DNA of 64,000 nucleotides from Pseudomonas sp. GM79 (lineage in GTDB: Bacteria; Pseudomonadota; Gammaproteobacteria; Pseudomonadales; Pseudomonadaceae), in assembly GCF_000282495.1 (NCBI RefSeq), contig NZ_AKJE01000025.1:124001-188000 (forward strand), given 5' to 3'. Positions 27,159-35,883 of the stretch are shown here, piece after piece. The notes under the pieces are model-generated. The model worked only from the letters and a program-made list of their open reading frames with translations, made no database searches and was not told the origin of the DNA. Every line of letters begins with the position of its first letter. Within the stretch, counting starts at the first letter, position 1. Position numbers and translations under genes: made by a program.

Positions 27159-27390
27159 AAGAGGGAATCCCCGGCCTGCCTGTACCAAGGTTCCCAAAAC
27201 GGGAGGGCTCGCGCATTGCAGCGTGAGCCCGGTGTAAAGAGGGAATCCCCGGCCTGCCTGTACCAAGGACCCCAAAACGGGATGGGCTCGTCGCAATTGC
27301 GGTATGAGCCCGGTGTAAAGAGGGGAATCCCCGGCCTGCCTGTACCAAGGTCCCCGAAACTGGGTAGTGAATCGAATCACTGATTGGACT
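27158..27390. repeat. Tandem 78/81-bp repeat with variable hairpin loops
   Basis: Copies start at 27158, 27236 and 27317 (periods 78 and 81 bp), the third cut short after about 45 bp. Each begins AAAGAGGG and contains GGCCTGCCTGTACCAAGG, which is identical in all three. The first two copies then carry a hairpin GGGCTC...GAGCCC with an inner GC-rich stem but different loops. The flanking GGGA/TCCC stem varies between copies: copy 1 GGGAA...TTCCC, copy 3 GGGGA...TCCCC, with the extra G matched by an extra C. A terminator follows at 27450. Confidence 0.85.
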
Positions 27391-27449
27391 ATTGCAGGGG
27401 GCGTGCCAGTTTTTAACAAGTTGCAACAGAAAGCCGCTGAGCAGCGCTG

Positions 27450-27473
27450 AAAGCCCCGTAATTCGGGGCTTTT
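27450..27473 (+). terminator. Rho-independent terminator after the tandem repeat
   Basis: An 8-bp stem AAGCCCCG/CGGGGCTT with loop TAATT and a trailing TTTT. It would end a plus-strand transcript carrying the small membrane-protein gene and the repeats. Confidence 0.8.
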
Positions 27474-27580
27474 ATGTTTTTGCGATATGGTTTTTCTTGC
27501 AGGTGGAGGCGGGGTTTTGGATCGATTGTCGTGCTCGATTGCGGTTCACGGTGCATTGCCGCGGTGCATTGAATTCTAAA

Positions 27581-27670
27581 TGTGGGAGCGGGCTTGCTCG
27601 CGAAAGCGGTGTGTCATTCAGCATCAATGTTGAATGTGATGGCCTCTTCGCGAGCAAGCCCGCTCCCACA
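27581..27670. repeat. REPIN upstream of the ntrC end
   Basis: A 90-bp inward-facing pair of the common REP core. Confidence 0.9.
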
Positions 27671-27712
27671 TGGGTTTGATGTCAGCCACAAAAGATGGCT
27701 TGGCACAAAACC

Positions 27713-27737
27713 CGTAGGAGCGAGGCTTGCCCGCGAA
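27713..27737. repeat. Single diverged REP element
   Basis: GTAGGAGCGAGGCTTGCCCGCGAA-type sequence: same pattern as the REP core, but with substitutions at several positions and no inverted partner nearby. It is probably a different REP subclass or a decayed copy. Confidence 0.7.
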
Positions 27738-27764
27738 TGGATCCAGAGAACGACGAAAGCCTAA

Positions 27765-29201
27765 CTAGCCCTCATCCCCCTCATCATCATCCCCGCCATC
27801 TACCTTCATCCCCAATTCCTTGATCTTGCGCGTCAGGGTATTGCGGCCCCAACCCAGCAACACGGCGGCATCGCGGCGGCGGCCGGCGGTGTGTTTGAGG
27901 GCGGTTTCGATCATGATCCGCTCGAAGGCTGGCACGGCACTGTCCAGAAGACTCGACTGACCGCGAGCCAACGCCTGATCAGCCCACTGACGCAGTGCTT
28001 GCTCCCAGTTAGTCACCGGCGCTGAGTCCTGCGGCAGGCTCAGCAGCTCTGGCGGCAGATCGCTGATGTGCACTTCGCGACCCGAAGCCATTACCGTGAT
28101 CCAGCGACAGGTGTTCTCCAGCTGACGCACGTTGCCCGGCCACGGCAGGTTCTTCAGGTATTCCTCGGTTTCGCTTTTCAGCAACTTCGGTTCCACCGCC
28201 AGTTCTTGCGCGGCGCGGCTGAGGAAGTGCTTGGCCAGGGTCGGGATGTCTTCGCGACGGTCCGACAGCCTTGGAATGTGGATGCGGATCACGTTGAGGC
28301 GGTGGAACAAGTCCTCACGAAATTTTCCGGCGTGCACCAGGGTTTCCAGATTCTGGTGAGTCGCGGCGATGATTCGCACATCGACCTTCACCGGCACATG
28401 ACCGCCGACACGGTAGAACTCGCCGTCCGCCAATACCCGCAGCAAGCGCGTCTGAGTGTCCGCCGGCATGTCGCCGATTTCATCGAGGAACAGTGTGCCA
28501 CCGTCAGCCTGTTCAAAGCGCCCGCGACGCAAGTTTGCCGCGCCGGTAAAGGCGCCTTTTTCATGGCCGAACAGTTCGGACTCCATCAGATCCTTGGGGA
28601 TCGCCGCCATGTTCAGCGCAATGAACGGCGAGGCCGCCCGTGGGCTGTGACGGTGCAGCGCGTGTGCCACCAACTCTTTACCGGTACCCGATTCGCCATT
28701 GATCAGCACGGTGATGTTGGAGTGGCTCAAGCGCCCGATGGCGCGAAACACTTCCTGCATCGCCGGTGCTTCGCCGATGATTTCTGGCGTACGGGTCAGG
28801 GCGACCGGGACTTCCAGGCCTTGCTGTTCCTGAGCGTGCTGGTTGGCGCGCTTGACCAGTGACACCGCTTCGTCGACATCGAATGGCTTGGGCAGATACT
28901 CGAAAGCGCCACCCTGATAGGACGCGACAGCGCTGTCCAGGTCGGAGTGCGCGGTCATGATGATGACCGGCAGTCGGGGGTGCTGTTCGCGAATCCGTGC
29001 CAGAAGGTCCAGGCCGCTGGCACCCGGCATGCGGATGTCGGAGATGATCACGTCCGGCTGCTGGCGCGCCAGGCGGCTCATCACGCCGTCGGCGCTGTCG
29101 AAGCTTTGCGTGGTCATGCCTTCCTGCTGCAAGGCTTTTTCCAGGACCCAACGGATAGAACGGTCGTCATCGACGATCCACACGGTTTCACTACGGCTCA
29201 T
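27765..29201 (-). CDS. ntrC: Nitrogen regulator NtrC (sigma-54 enhancer-binding response regulator)
   Basis: A 478-residue activator. The receiver domain (about 1-120) has the phosphorylated Asp55 in [10 protein letters not shown]. The AAA+ domain (about 140-380) carries the Walker A GESGTGKE, the sigma-54-contacting loop GAFTGA and the Walker [11 protein letters not shown]. The C-terminal Fis-type helix-turn-helix (about 425-470) reads '[21 protein letters not shown]'. A short acidic tail ([11 protein letters not shown]) ends the protein. The ATGA overlap with ntrB shows translational coupling. It should act on the glnA, ntrB and gabP promoters noted here. Confidence 0.97.
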   Translation of the reverse strand: MSRSETVWIVDDDRSIRWVLEKALQQEGMTTQSFDSADGVMSRLARQQPDVIISDIRMPGASGLDLLARIREQHPRLPVIIMTAHSDLDSAVASYQGGAFEYLPKPFDVDEAVSLVKRANQHAQEQQGLEVPVALTRTPEIIGEAPAMQEVFRAIGRLSHSNITVLINGESGTGKELVAHALHRHSPRAASPFIALNMAAIPKDLMESELFGHEKGAFTGAANLRRGRFEQADGGTLFLDEIGDMPADTQTRLLRVLADGEFYRVGGHVPVKVDVRIIAATHQNLETLVHAGKFREDLFHRLNVIRIHIPRLSDRREDIPTLAKHFLSRAAQELAVEPKLLKSETEEYLKNLPWPGNVRQLENTCRWITVMASGREVHISDLPPELLSLPQDSAPVTNWEQALRQWADQALARGQSSLLDSAVPAFERIMIETALKHTAGRRRDAAVLLGWGRNTLTRKIKELGMKVDGGDDDEGDEG

Positions 29202-30283
29202 GTCGATGTGGCTCCTTGTTCCAGTGGCAGAAAGATCGAGAACGTGGTGTGGCCTGGATGGCTTTCACATTCGATCAGGCCCTGGTGCTGGCTGATGATG
29301 TTCTGGGTAATGGCCAGGCCCAGCCCGGTACCGTCCGGACGGCCGCTGACCATGGGGAAGAAAATGGTTTCCTGCAGCTCGGCGGGGATCCCCGGGCCGT
29401 TGTCGATGATTTCGATCTTGGTCACCAGGCGGTGGCGCACGTGGCCGATGGTGAACTGGCGCATGGCGCGGGTACGCAAGCTGATACGGCCGAGGCGCAG
29501 CTCGTTCTGGCTGCTGATGGCCTGCATCGCGTTGCGCACAATGTTCAGGACGGCCTGAATCATCTGTTCGCGATCAATCAACACATCCGGAATGCTTGGG
29601 TCGTAGTCGCGCACCAAAGTGATGCAGCCCTGACTCTCTGCCTCCACCAACTGACCTACGCGTTCCAGCACTTCATGGACATTGCACATGGCCAGTGACG
29701 GCAATTTGTTGGAGCCGAGCATGCGATCCACCAGATTGCGCAGGCGATCGGCTTCTTCAATGATGACGTTGGTGTAGTCGCGCAGGCTTTCTTCCGGCAA
29801 TTCACGGGCGAGCAACTGAGCCGCGCCACGAATCCCGCCGAGCGGATTTTTGATTTCATGGGCGAGGCCGCGTACCAGCATCTTGCTGGTCTCCTGCTTC
29901 GACAGCTGCGCCTCTTCCTTGGTGATCCGCAACAAGCGATCACGCGGGTGAACCTCCAGCAACAGCAGCGTATTGCCATTGCTCAGGATCGGTGTCACGG
30001 CGTAGTCGACGGTCAGGGTCTGGCCGGTGAGGGCGGTGAGCATCGCTTCGCGCTTGGTGAACGGGTGCGCCTGCTGGACTGCCTGGCGCAGGGAGTTCAG
30101 CGCCTCAGTGGATTCGGTGAACAACTCGCTGATGAACTGCCCATGGCTACGCTGGCCGCTGATGGCCAGCAGCATCTCCGCCGCCGGGTTCATGTACTCA
30201 AGGCGCAGTTCGGCGTCGAGCAGAATGGTTGCGGTGGTCAGGTTGTCGAGTAGCAAGCGGTGTAGTGCGTCGCTAATGGTCAT
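29198..30283 (-). CDS. ntrB: Nitrogen sensor histidine kinase NtrB
   Basis: A 361-residue soluble histidine kinase/phosphatase that controls NtrC in answer to PII. An N-terminal PAS domain covers about 8-110. The H-box is GLAHEIKNPLGG with His142. The ATP-binding N box (NIVRNAMQAI), G1 (DNGPGI) and G2 (GTGLGLAI) are all present. The ATG at 30283 has AGAGG 6 bp upstream and lies 57 bp downstream of a probable sigma-54 promoter. Other genes of the nitrogen block (glnA) lie upstream on the same strand. Confidence 0.96.
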   Translation of the reverse strand: MTISDALHRLLLDNLTTATILLDAELRLEYMNPAAEMLLAISGQRSHGQFISELFTESTEALNSLRQAVQQAHPFTKREAMLTALTGQTLTVDYAVTPILSNGNTLLLLEVHPRDRLLRITKEEAQLSKQETSKMLVRGLAHEIKNPLGGIRGAAQLLARELPEESLRDYTNVIIEEADRLRNLVDRMLGSNKLPSLAMCNVHEVLERVGQLVEAESQGCITLVRDYDPSIPDVLIDREQMIQAVLNIVRNAMQAISSQNELRLGRISLRTRAMRQFTIGHVRHRLVTKIEIIDNGPGIPAELQETIFFPMVSGRPDGTGLGLAITQNIISQHQGLIECESHPGHTTFSIFLPLEQGATST

Positions 30284-30339
30284 CAGGACCTCTTTTGGAG
30301 CGGAGCGCGCGCAAGAAACAAGCGCCGATACGAGGAAAA

Positions 30340-30355
30340 TGCAAAAACCAAACCA
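30340..30355 (-). promoter_or_regulatory. Candidate sigma-54 promoter of ntrBC
   Basis: On the minus strand: TGGTTTGGTTTTTGCA. The -24 TGG and -12 TTGCA elements have correct spacing, though the -24 lacks the CAC of the full consensus. It lies 57 bp before the ntrB ATG. Confidence 0.5.
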
Positions 30356-30481
30356 AGGCTCCGAAAAGAAGCGTTTAGAGCCTGAAACAGGCGTTTGACG
30401 CTCATTTGCGTGGCGTTCTGCCAGCTTTTGCGAGTACTTTCGAACCAAAATGGGTTGGGGTGTGAGTACTGTGCACTCTAT

Positions 30482-30498
30482 TGCACCAATATAGTGCG
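30482..30498. promoter_or_regulatory. NtrC-binding site upstream of ntrBC
   Basis: TGCACCAATATAGTGCG fits GCAC-N7-GTGC and differs at one position from the E. coli glnA enhancer site as I recall it. It lies about 130 bp upstream of the candidate ntrBC sigma-54 promoter, a normal enhancer distance. A further half-site, GTGCAC, is adjacent at 30471-30476. Confidence 0.7.
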
Positions 30499-30535
30499 CA
30501 AACCTGAACGAAGTAAAAGAAGCGTCAACGGAACC

Positions 30536-30626
30536 TGTGGGAGCGGGCTTGCTCGCGAAAGCGGTATGTCAGGTGACATCAATGTTGGCTGTGCCGCCGT
30601 CTTCGCGAGCAAGCCCGCTCCCACAT
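30536..30626. repeat. REPIN between a DUF4124 gene and ntrB
   Basis: An inward-facing pair of the common REP core, about 90 bp, next to the NtrC site. Confidence 0.9.
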
Positions 30627-30650
30627 GGGGTTGCGCTTAACTGACTGGCA

Positions 30651-31256
30651 TCAGCGCCAGAAGAAGCTTTTTTCTTCTTCGGGTTTGTCTTTGAGGGGGC
30701 ATTCCGGCCGTTGGCCGTAGTCGGTAAGGACGCAGGGTTTGACCTGACGTTTCTGCGCGAGGGAAGTGCGCTGCATGTGGAAGGGTTGATTGGCCGTGCG
30801 TTCGACGGTACGGCCCTGTTCGTCGAGGATTTCCACTGACAGGTTGTGGCTGCCGCGGTCGATGTTGCTCAGGGCGAACACCGGGCTCGGGCCGGGCTCG
30901 GCGGTGGGTTGGCCATCCAGCAGCAGGCGATAGCGATGGCCCTGTTGCAGGCCTGGTTCGCTGGTAACGCTGACGATCAATTCCCCGGCAGTGCTACGGA
31001 TCGTGGCATCCGGGTCCGGCACCAGCACACGAAGCATGTCGTAATGAAACAGTGGTTTGGCTTTCGTGGCCGCCACTGGCGCGGCGCCGCTCGGGTTGGC
31101 CGACATCCGATTGCTGGTCGCCAGTGGTACACGCTTGGCATTGCGGGTGCCCGGCTGATCGGTGAAGACCCGATTGCCCTGGGCATCGATGTAGGTGAAA
31201 ACCTCGGCCATTGCCGGCAGGCTGATCAGGCAGGCGACCAACAGCCAGCACCTCAA
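30651..31256 (-). CDS. DUF4124 exported protein (downstream copy)
   Basis: A 201-residue exported protein with signal peptide 1-17. The DUF4124 motif follows directly ('EVFTYIDAQGNRVFTDQPG'), and a beta-rich second part contains 'RYRLLLDGQPTAEPGPSPVFALSNIDRGSHNLSVEILDEQGRTV'. It is related across its length to the upstream neighbour, with which it overlaps by 4 bp. Function unknown. Its position between glnA and ntrBC is common in Pseudomonas, but no role in nitrogen control is established. Confidence 0.82.
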   Translation of the reverse strand: MRCWLLVACLISLPAMAEVFTYIDAQGNRVFTDQPGTRNAKRVPLATSNRMSANPSGAAPVAATKAKPLFHYDMLRVLVPDPDATIRSTAGELIVSVTSEPGLQQGHRYRLLLDGQPTAEPGPSPVFALSNIDRGSHNLSVEILDEQGRTVERTANQPFHMQRTSLAQKRQVKPCVLTDYGQRPECPLKDKPEEEKSFFWR

Positions 31257-31768
31257 GGCTTATGCACCCGTTGTACGGTGAAGGTCACGGTGGGGCTCTG
31301 CTGCACCACGTTTTGCCCATCGATCACCTGAACCGCGAGGCGGTGTTCGCCACGGTCGATGTTCACCAGTTGCAGAATCGGCACGTTGCTCGGTTGGCCG
31401 TAGGGTTGATCGTCCAGTAACAGCCTCAATCGATGAGAGCCTTGCAGGCGTGGTTGGATCAATACGCTAACCGTGAACGTGCCATTGTTGGCGCGCAAGG
31501 CTTCTTCGGTGGGCAGACCGGTCAGCTCCAGCACCTGATAGGCGCTGCCGGGCTGTTCGCGGCTACTGGATTGCGCAGGTGCTACAGGCTCGCCCGGAGG
31601 TTGACGCACGACGCTGTTGAGCGGTGGCAGCTCCACGGGCTGAGCCTTTACACCATCGGGCGGTTGATTGCTGTAGGCGGTGTTGCCGTTGGCATCGGTG
31701 TACTTGTAGATCTGCGCGGCGGCGGGCAGGGCGATCAGCACAAGCAGGCATAACAACAATGAGCGCAT
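31253..31768 (-). CDS. DUF4124 exported protein (upstream copy)
   Basis: A 171-residue paralogue of the downstream protein: signal peptide 1-19 (ending LPAAA), DUF4124 motif 'QIYKYTDANGNTAYSNQPPDG', and the same C-terminal repeat module 'RLRLLLDDQPYGQPSNVPILQLVNIDRGEHRLAVQVIDGQ'. The ATG at 31768 is taken because it opens the signal peptide. The pair likely arose by duplication. The middle is Pro/Gln-rich. Confidence 0.82.
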   Translation of the reverse strand: MRSLLLCLLVLIALPAAAQIYKYTDANGNTAYSNQPPDGVKAQPVELPPLNSVVRQPPGEPVAPAQSSSREQPGSAYQVLELTGLPTEEALRANNGTFTVSVLIQPRLQGSHRLRLLLDDQPYGQPSNVPILQLVNIDRGEHRLAVQVIDGQNVVQQSPTVTFTVQRVHKP

Positions 31769-31869
31769 TGCAGGCTTCCATTGGCCGTTGGGCAAGTGTC
31801 CGGCCCTGTTCCATTCATGGCGACTAAGCGCTGAGCATAGAGCACTTCAGCGCACATCGGCAGGTCGGC

Positions 31870-32418
31870 TCAGTGGCTGGCGCTGCACAACTCAGCGGTG
31901 GCGCGTACCTGGGCAAGCCCGCGCAGTGGCGCTTGGGCACCGCTTTTATTGGCCTTGGCCAGCCAAGCCGGGCACTGCGGGTCGTTGCGATAAGGGCTGA
32001 AATCGGCCAGTTGTTGCAGCAGGCGTTTTTGTAACCGGTCAAGTTGCGGGCGGATCTGCCCGACGAGATCGGGGCGAGGATCGTTGGGGGCCTTGCCTTG
32101 GGCATGCCAGTCAGACAAATGCGCGTATTGCACCAGTTTGTTGGCCTCGATCTGCGCAGAAAAGAACTGTTCGACGGCTTCGTTGCTCAATTTATAGGCT
32201 GGTGCGAGGGCGACGGCGCCGGCAATGACTTCGCGCTCGCGCTGCCGGTCTTCGACCGGTTTGCCGCTGTCCCATTTGCTCAGCGCGACCTGATCGGCAA
32301 TCGCCAGGCGTTCTTCGATGGTGCCAAGCAACGGGGCGAGGGCGGCAGGTGCCGGGCTGGCAAAAGCGCTGTTGGCCAGCAGGGCGGTGAGCAGGGCAAG
32401 GCATGGACGTAGGCGCAT
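31870..32418 (-). CDS. Periplasmic chorismate mutase (AroQ-gamma type)
   Basis: A 182-residue exported all-helical chorismate mutase that converts chorismate to prephenate outside the cytosol. Signal peptide about 1-20 (ending SAFA). The core shows 'ALAPLLGTIEERLAIADQVALSKWDSGKPVEDRQREREVI', holding the Arg, Lys, Asp and Glu residues typical of the AroQ active site, and a Cys pair near the C-terminus. What it serves in the periplasm is unclear. It lies downstream of glnA, beyond its terminator. Confidence 0.85.
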   Translation of the reverse strand: MRLRPCLALLTALLANSAFASPAPAALAPLLGTIEERLAIADQVALSKWDSGKPVEDRQREREVIAGAVALAPAYKLSNEAVEQFFSAQIEANKLVQYAHLSDWHAQGKAPNDPRPDLVGQIRPQLDRLQKRLLQQLADFSPYRNDPQCPAWLAKANKSGAQAPLRGLAQVRATAELCSASH

Positions 32419-32490
32419 GGGGCATCTCGGCTTTATCGGATGAAAGCCATGATGCACGCAACCGGGCATCCGATGACAGACGGTCGCCCA

Positions 32491-32523
32491 TAAAAAAGGC
32501 CTCCCGAAGGAGGCCTCTCTTTT
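32491..32523 (-). terminator. Terminator of glnA
   Basis: An 8-bp stem AGGCCTCC/GGAGGCCT with loop TTCG on the minus strand, with a T run after it, about 30 bp past the glnA stop. Confidence 0.85.
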
Positions 32524-32552
32524 GTCACGCCGCGTAGCGCGGCGCTACCGGA

Positions 32553-33959
32553 TCAGCAGCTGTAGTACAGCTCATATTCCAGTGGGTGTACGAAGGTACG
32601 AACCTTGATTTCTTCTTCGCTTTTCAGGGCGATGTAAGCGTCGATGAAGTCGTCGCTGAAAACGCCGCCTTTGGTCAGGAACGCACGACCTTTGTCCAGC
32701 TCTTCCAGGGCTTCTTTCAGGCTGCCGCAAACTTGTGGGATCTCTTTCGCCTCTTCAGGCGGCAGGTCGTACAGGTTTTTGTCAGCTGCGTCGCCTGGGT
32801 GGATCTTGTTCTGGATGCCGTCCAGGCCAGCCATCAACAGTGCAGCGAAGCCCAGGTACGGGTTAGCTGCCGGATCCGGGAAGCGAGCTTCGATACGGCG
32901 AGCGCGAGGGCTGGACACGTAAGGAATACGGATCGAAGCCGAACGGTTGCGAGCCGAGTAAGCCAGCATCACTGGCGCTTCGAAACCTGGGACCAGACGC
33001 TTGTAGGAGTTGGTCGACGGGTTGGTGAAGCCGTTCAGAGCCTTACCGTGCTTGATGATGCCGCCGATGAAGTACAGAGCGGTATCGGACAGGCCGGCAT
33101 AGCCTTCGCCAGCGAAGGTGTTCTTGCCATCTTTGGCGATGGACAGGTGAACGTGCATACCCGAACCGTTGTCGCCGTACAGAGGCTTAGGCATGAAGGT
33201 CGCGGTGCGGCCGTATGCGTCAGCAACGTTGTGTACGCAGTACTTCAGGGTTTGAACTTCGTCAGCCTTGGCAACCAGGGTGTTGAACTTCACGCCGATT
33301 TCGTTCTGGCCGGCAGTCGCCACTTCGTGGTGGTGAACTTCGATGACCAGGCCCATTTCTTCCATGGCGTTGCACATGGAGGTACGGATTTCGTGGTCGT
33401 GGTCGAACGGTGGAACAGGGAAGTAGCCGCCTTTGACGCCTGGACGGTGGCCTTTGTTGCCGCCTTCCACGTCCTGGTCGGACATCCACGAACCTTGTTC
33501 GGAGAAGATTTTGAACATCGAACCGGAGATGTCGGACTTGAACTTCACTTCGTCGAAGATGAAGAATTCAGGCTCTGGACCCACGAATACGGTGTCGCCG
33601 ATACCGGTCGACTTCAGATATTCCTCGGCACGCTTGGCGATCGCACGTGGGTCACGGTCGTAGCCTTGCATGGTCGAAGGCTCGATCACGTCGCAAACCA
33701 GGATCAGGGTCGGCTCTTCGGTGAACGGGTCGAGAACGGCAGTGCTGTCGTCCGGCATCAGGATCATGTCGGAAGCTTCGATGCCTTTCCAGCCAGCGAT
33801 GGAGGAACCGTCGAACATTTTGCCTTCTTCGAAGAAAGCTTCATCCAGCCCATCGCGAGCCGGCATGGTCACGTGGTGCTGAGTGCCTTTTGTGTCCGTG
33901 AAGCGCAGATCAATCCACTTGACGTCATGATCTTTGATGAGTTGAACCGACTTCGACAT
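32553..33959 (-). CDS. glnA: Glutamine synthetase, type I
   Basis: A 468-residue dodecameric enzyme that makes glutamine from glutamate, ammonia and ATP. Beta-grasp N-domain '[21 protein letters not shown]'; catalytic domain with '[10 protein letters not shown]', '[10 protein letters not shown]' and '[11 protein letters not shown]'. The adenylylation tyrosine is in NLYDLPPEE, so GlnE control is expected. The gene is monocistronic, with a sigma-54 promoter at 34058-34073. Confidence 0.98.
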   Translation of the reverse strand: MSKSVQLIKDHDVKWIDLRFTDTKGTQHHVTMPARDGLDEAFFEEGKMFDGSSIAGWKGIEASDMILMPDDSTAVLDPFTEEPTLILVCDVIEPSTMQGYDRDPRAIAKRAEEYLKSTGIGDTVFVGPEPEFFIFDEVKFKSDISGSMFKIFSEQGSWMSDQDVEGGNKGHRPGVKGGYFPVPPFDHDHEIRTSMCNAMEEMGLVIEVHHHEVATAGQNEIGVKFNTLVAKADEVQTLKYCVHNVADAYGRTATFMPKPLYGDNGSGMHVHLSIAKDGKNTFAGEGYAGLSDTALYFIGGIIKHGKALNGFTNPSTNSYKRLVPGFEAPVMLAYSARNRSASIRIPYVSSPRARRIEARFPDPAANPYLGFAALLMAGLDGIQNKIHPGDAADKNLYDLPPEEAKEIPQVCGSLKEALEELDKGRAFLTKGGVFSDDFIDAYIALKSEEEIKVRTFVHPLEYELYYSC

Positions 33960-34057
33960 AGTGTCCTCCGGGTGGCTTCGGGCTTAGTAGTGGATGCCCT
34001 TAGAATGTGGGTGATGCCGGCGCGAATACTCTGCCAAGGCAACCTGCCTCACAAGGG

Positions 34058-34073
34058 AGCAAATTGCATGCCA
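34058..34073 (-). promoter_or_regulatory. Sigma-54 promoter of glnA
   Basis: Minus strand TGGCATGCAATTTGCT matches TGGCAC-N5-TTGC with the right GG-to-GC distance. It places the start site near 34047, about 90 bp before the ATG. Confidence 0.8.
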
Positions 34074-34105
34074 GTGCCCCACCATGGGTTTTTTGCCCCA
34101 ATATC

Positions 34106-34122
34106 ACGCTTATAAAGGTGCA
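34106..34122. promoter_or_regulatory. Candidate NtrC site of glnA
   Basis: On the minus strand it begins TGCACCTTTATAA, sharing the left half and AT centre with the site upstream of ntrB; the right half is poorer. It lies about 33 bp upstream of the -24 element, nearer than most enhancers. A second, weaker half-site (TGCAC...TGGT) is at 34206-34218. Confidence 0.45.
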
Positions 34123-34241
34123 ATGCCTCGAAAAGCGCCAAACCTCGCCCTGTAATGTAGCGTCGAATTCCATAAATGACCTGTTTCGGTGCGCTCAAAA
34201 CCTTCTGCACATTAACTGGTTAAACCTTGAGCAATTTCCGC

Positions 34242-34247
34242 TATAAT
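34242..34247 (+). promoter_or_regulatory. Probable -10 element of thiI
   Basis: A consensus TATAAT 42 bp before the thiI ATG, with a poor -35. Transcription would begin near 34254. This supports the ATG at 34290 over earlier in-frame codons. Confidence 0.5.
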
Positions 34248-34289
34248 CCGCGCCCCCCTTTTTCGGCTGGCCCAGCGCGCGCTGTTTTC

Positions 34290-35744
34290 ATGAAACTAAT
34301 CGTAAAAGTCTTCCCCGAGATCACCATCAAGAGCCGCCCGGTACGGATGCGTTTCATCCGCCAGTTGGCTAAAAACATCCGTACCGTGCTCCGCGACCTG
34401 GACCCGGCTGTGGTGGTGAACGGTGTGTGGGACAATCTCGAGCTGGAAACCCGCGTCAGCGAGCCGAAAGCCCTGAAGGAGATGACCGAGCGCCTGAGCT
34501 GCATGCCGGGCATCGCGCATTTCCTGCAGGTCGATGAATACCCGTTGGGCGACTTCGACGACATCGTCGCCAAGTGCAAGCAGCATTTCGGTGACGCCCT
34601 GGCCGGGAAGATCTTTTCGGTGCGCTGCAAGCGTGCCGGCAAGCACGAATTCAGCTCCATGGACGTCGAGAAATACGTCGGCAGCCAACTGCGTCGTCAG
34701 TGCGGCGCCGCCGGAATCTCGCTCAAACAGCCTGAAATCGAAGTTCGCATCGAAATTCGCGACAAACGGTTGTTCGTGATCCACAGCCAACACAACAGCA
34801 TCGGCGGTTATCCGCTGGGTGCCCTGGAACAGACGCTTGTACTGATGTCCGGTGGCTTCGATTCCACCGTCGCCGCCTACCAGATCATGCGCCGCGGGCT
34901 GATGGCCCACTTCTGCTTCTTCAATCTGGGCGGACGAGCCCATGAATTGGGCGTCATGGAAGTCGCGCACTTCATCTGGAAGAAGTACGGCAGCTCCCAA
35001 CGCGTGTTATTTGTCAGTGTGCCGTTCGAGGAAGTACTGGGAGAAATTCTCGGGAAAGTCGATAACAGTCATATGGGTGTAGTTTTGAAGCGTATGATGT
35101 TGCGCGCTGCTTCCCGTATTGCCGATCGGCTGGAGATCGAAGCGCTGGTCACCGGCGAAGCGATTTCCCAGGTGTCGAGCCAGACGTTGCCGAACCTGTC
35201 CGTGATCGACTGCGTGACCGACAAGCTGGTCTTGCGCCCGCTGATCGCCAGTCACAAGCAGGACATCATCGACCTGGCCAACGAAATCGGTACTGCCGAT
35301 TTCGCCAAGCACATGCCGGAATACTGCGGGGTCATCTCGGTGAACCCAAAGACCCACGCCAAGCGTCCACGCGTGGAGCATGAAGAGAAAGAATTCGACA
35401 TGGCGGTACTCGAGCGTGCGCTCGAGAACGCCAAACTGGTGCCGATCGATCGCGTAATCGACGAATTGGGCCAGGATTTGCAGATCGAAGAAGTCAGCGA
35501 AGCACTGGCGGGCCAGATCATCATCGATATCCGTCACCCGGATGCCGCTGAAGACGAGCCGCTGGAACTCGCTGGCATTGAGGTACAAGCGATGCCGTTT
35601 TATGCACTGAACGCTCGTTTCAAGGAACTGGACCCTACTCGCCAGTACCTGCTGTATTGCGACAAAGGCGTGATGAGTCGCCTGCATGCCCACCATTTGC
35701 TCAGTGAGGGGCATGCCAATGTGCGCGTTTATCGACCGAGCTAA
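34290..35744 (+). CDS. thiI: tRNA 4-thiouridine synthase ThiI with rhodanese domain
   Basis: A 484-residue enzyme that forms 4-thiouridine at tRNA position 8 and, in some bacteria, passes sulphur to the thiazole pathway. THUMP domain at about 60-165; PP-loop '[14 protein letters not shown]'; the conserved Cys of the AANH domain in '[18 protein letters not shown]'; C-terminal rhodanese domain with the persulphide Cys in [11 protein letters not shown]. All key residues are present. ATG at 34290. Confidence 0.96.
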   Translation: MKLIVKVFPEITIKSRPVRMRFIRQLAKNIRTVLRDLDPAVVVNGVWDNLELETRVSEPKALKEMTERLSCMPGIAHFLQVDEYPLGDFDDIVAKCKQHFGDALAGKIFSVRCKRAGKHEFSSMDVEKYVGSQLRRQCGAAGISLKQPEIEVRIEIRDKRLFVIHSQHNSIGGYPLGALEQTLVLMSGGFDSTVAAYQIMRRGLMAHFCFFNLGGRAHELGVMEVAHFIWKKYGSSQRVLFVSVPFEEVLGEILGKVDNSHMGVVLKRMMLRAASRIADRLEIEALVTGEAISQVSSQTLPNLSVIDCVTDKLVLRPLIASHKQDIIDLANEIGTADFAKHMPEYCGVISVNPKTHAKRPRVEHEEKEFDMAVLERALENAKLVPIDRVIDELGQDLQIEEVSEALAGQIIIDIRHPDAAEDEPLELAGIEVQAMPFYALNARFKELDPTRQYLLYCDKGVMSRLHAHHLLSEGHANVRVYRPS

Positions 35745-35883
35745 GTGCCCGGGGCTGTTTGCCTGTGGCCTGCGTCACCGGCCCCCCGACGCCGCCGTCA
35801 AGCTGTAACGGCTTTGCCGGACTCTACTGTAAATCGCTGCCAAGACTTGTCAGCACACCGAATCCTCTGATCGAGATACACAA

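Noticed and set aside
27158..27390. CRISPR array
   Set aside because: Only three long, non-identical units with no spacer/repeat alternation of the usual size, and no cas genes.
26967..27426. Minus-strand frames through the tandem repeat (repeated 'LVQAGRGFP' peptides)
   Set aside because: Two frames are open at once, there is no good start site, and the frames run antisense into a real gene; kept only as an alternative reading in the finding.
35745..35883. Terminator between thiI and typA
   Set aside because: Only short GGGGC/GCCCC pairs with a large loop and no T run.
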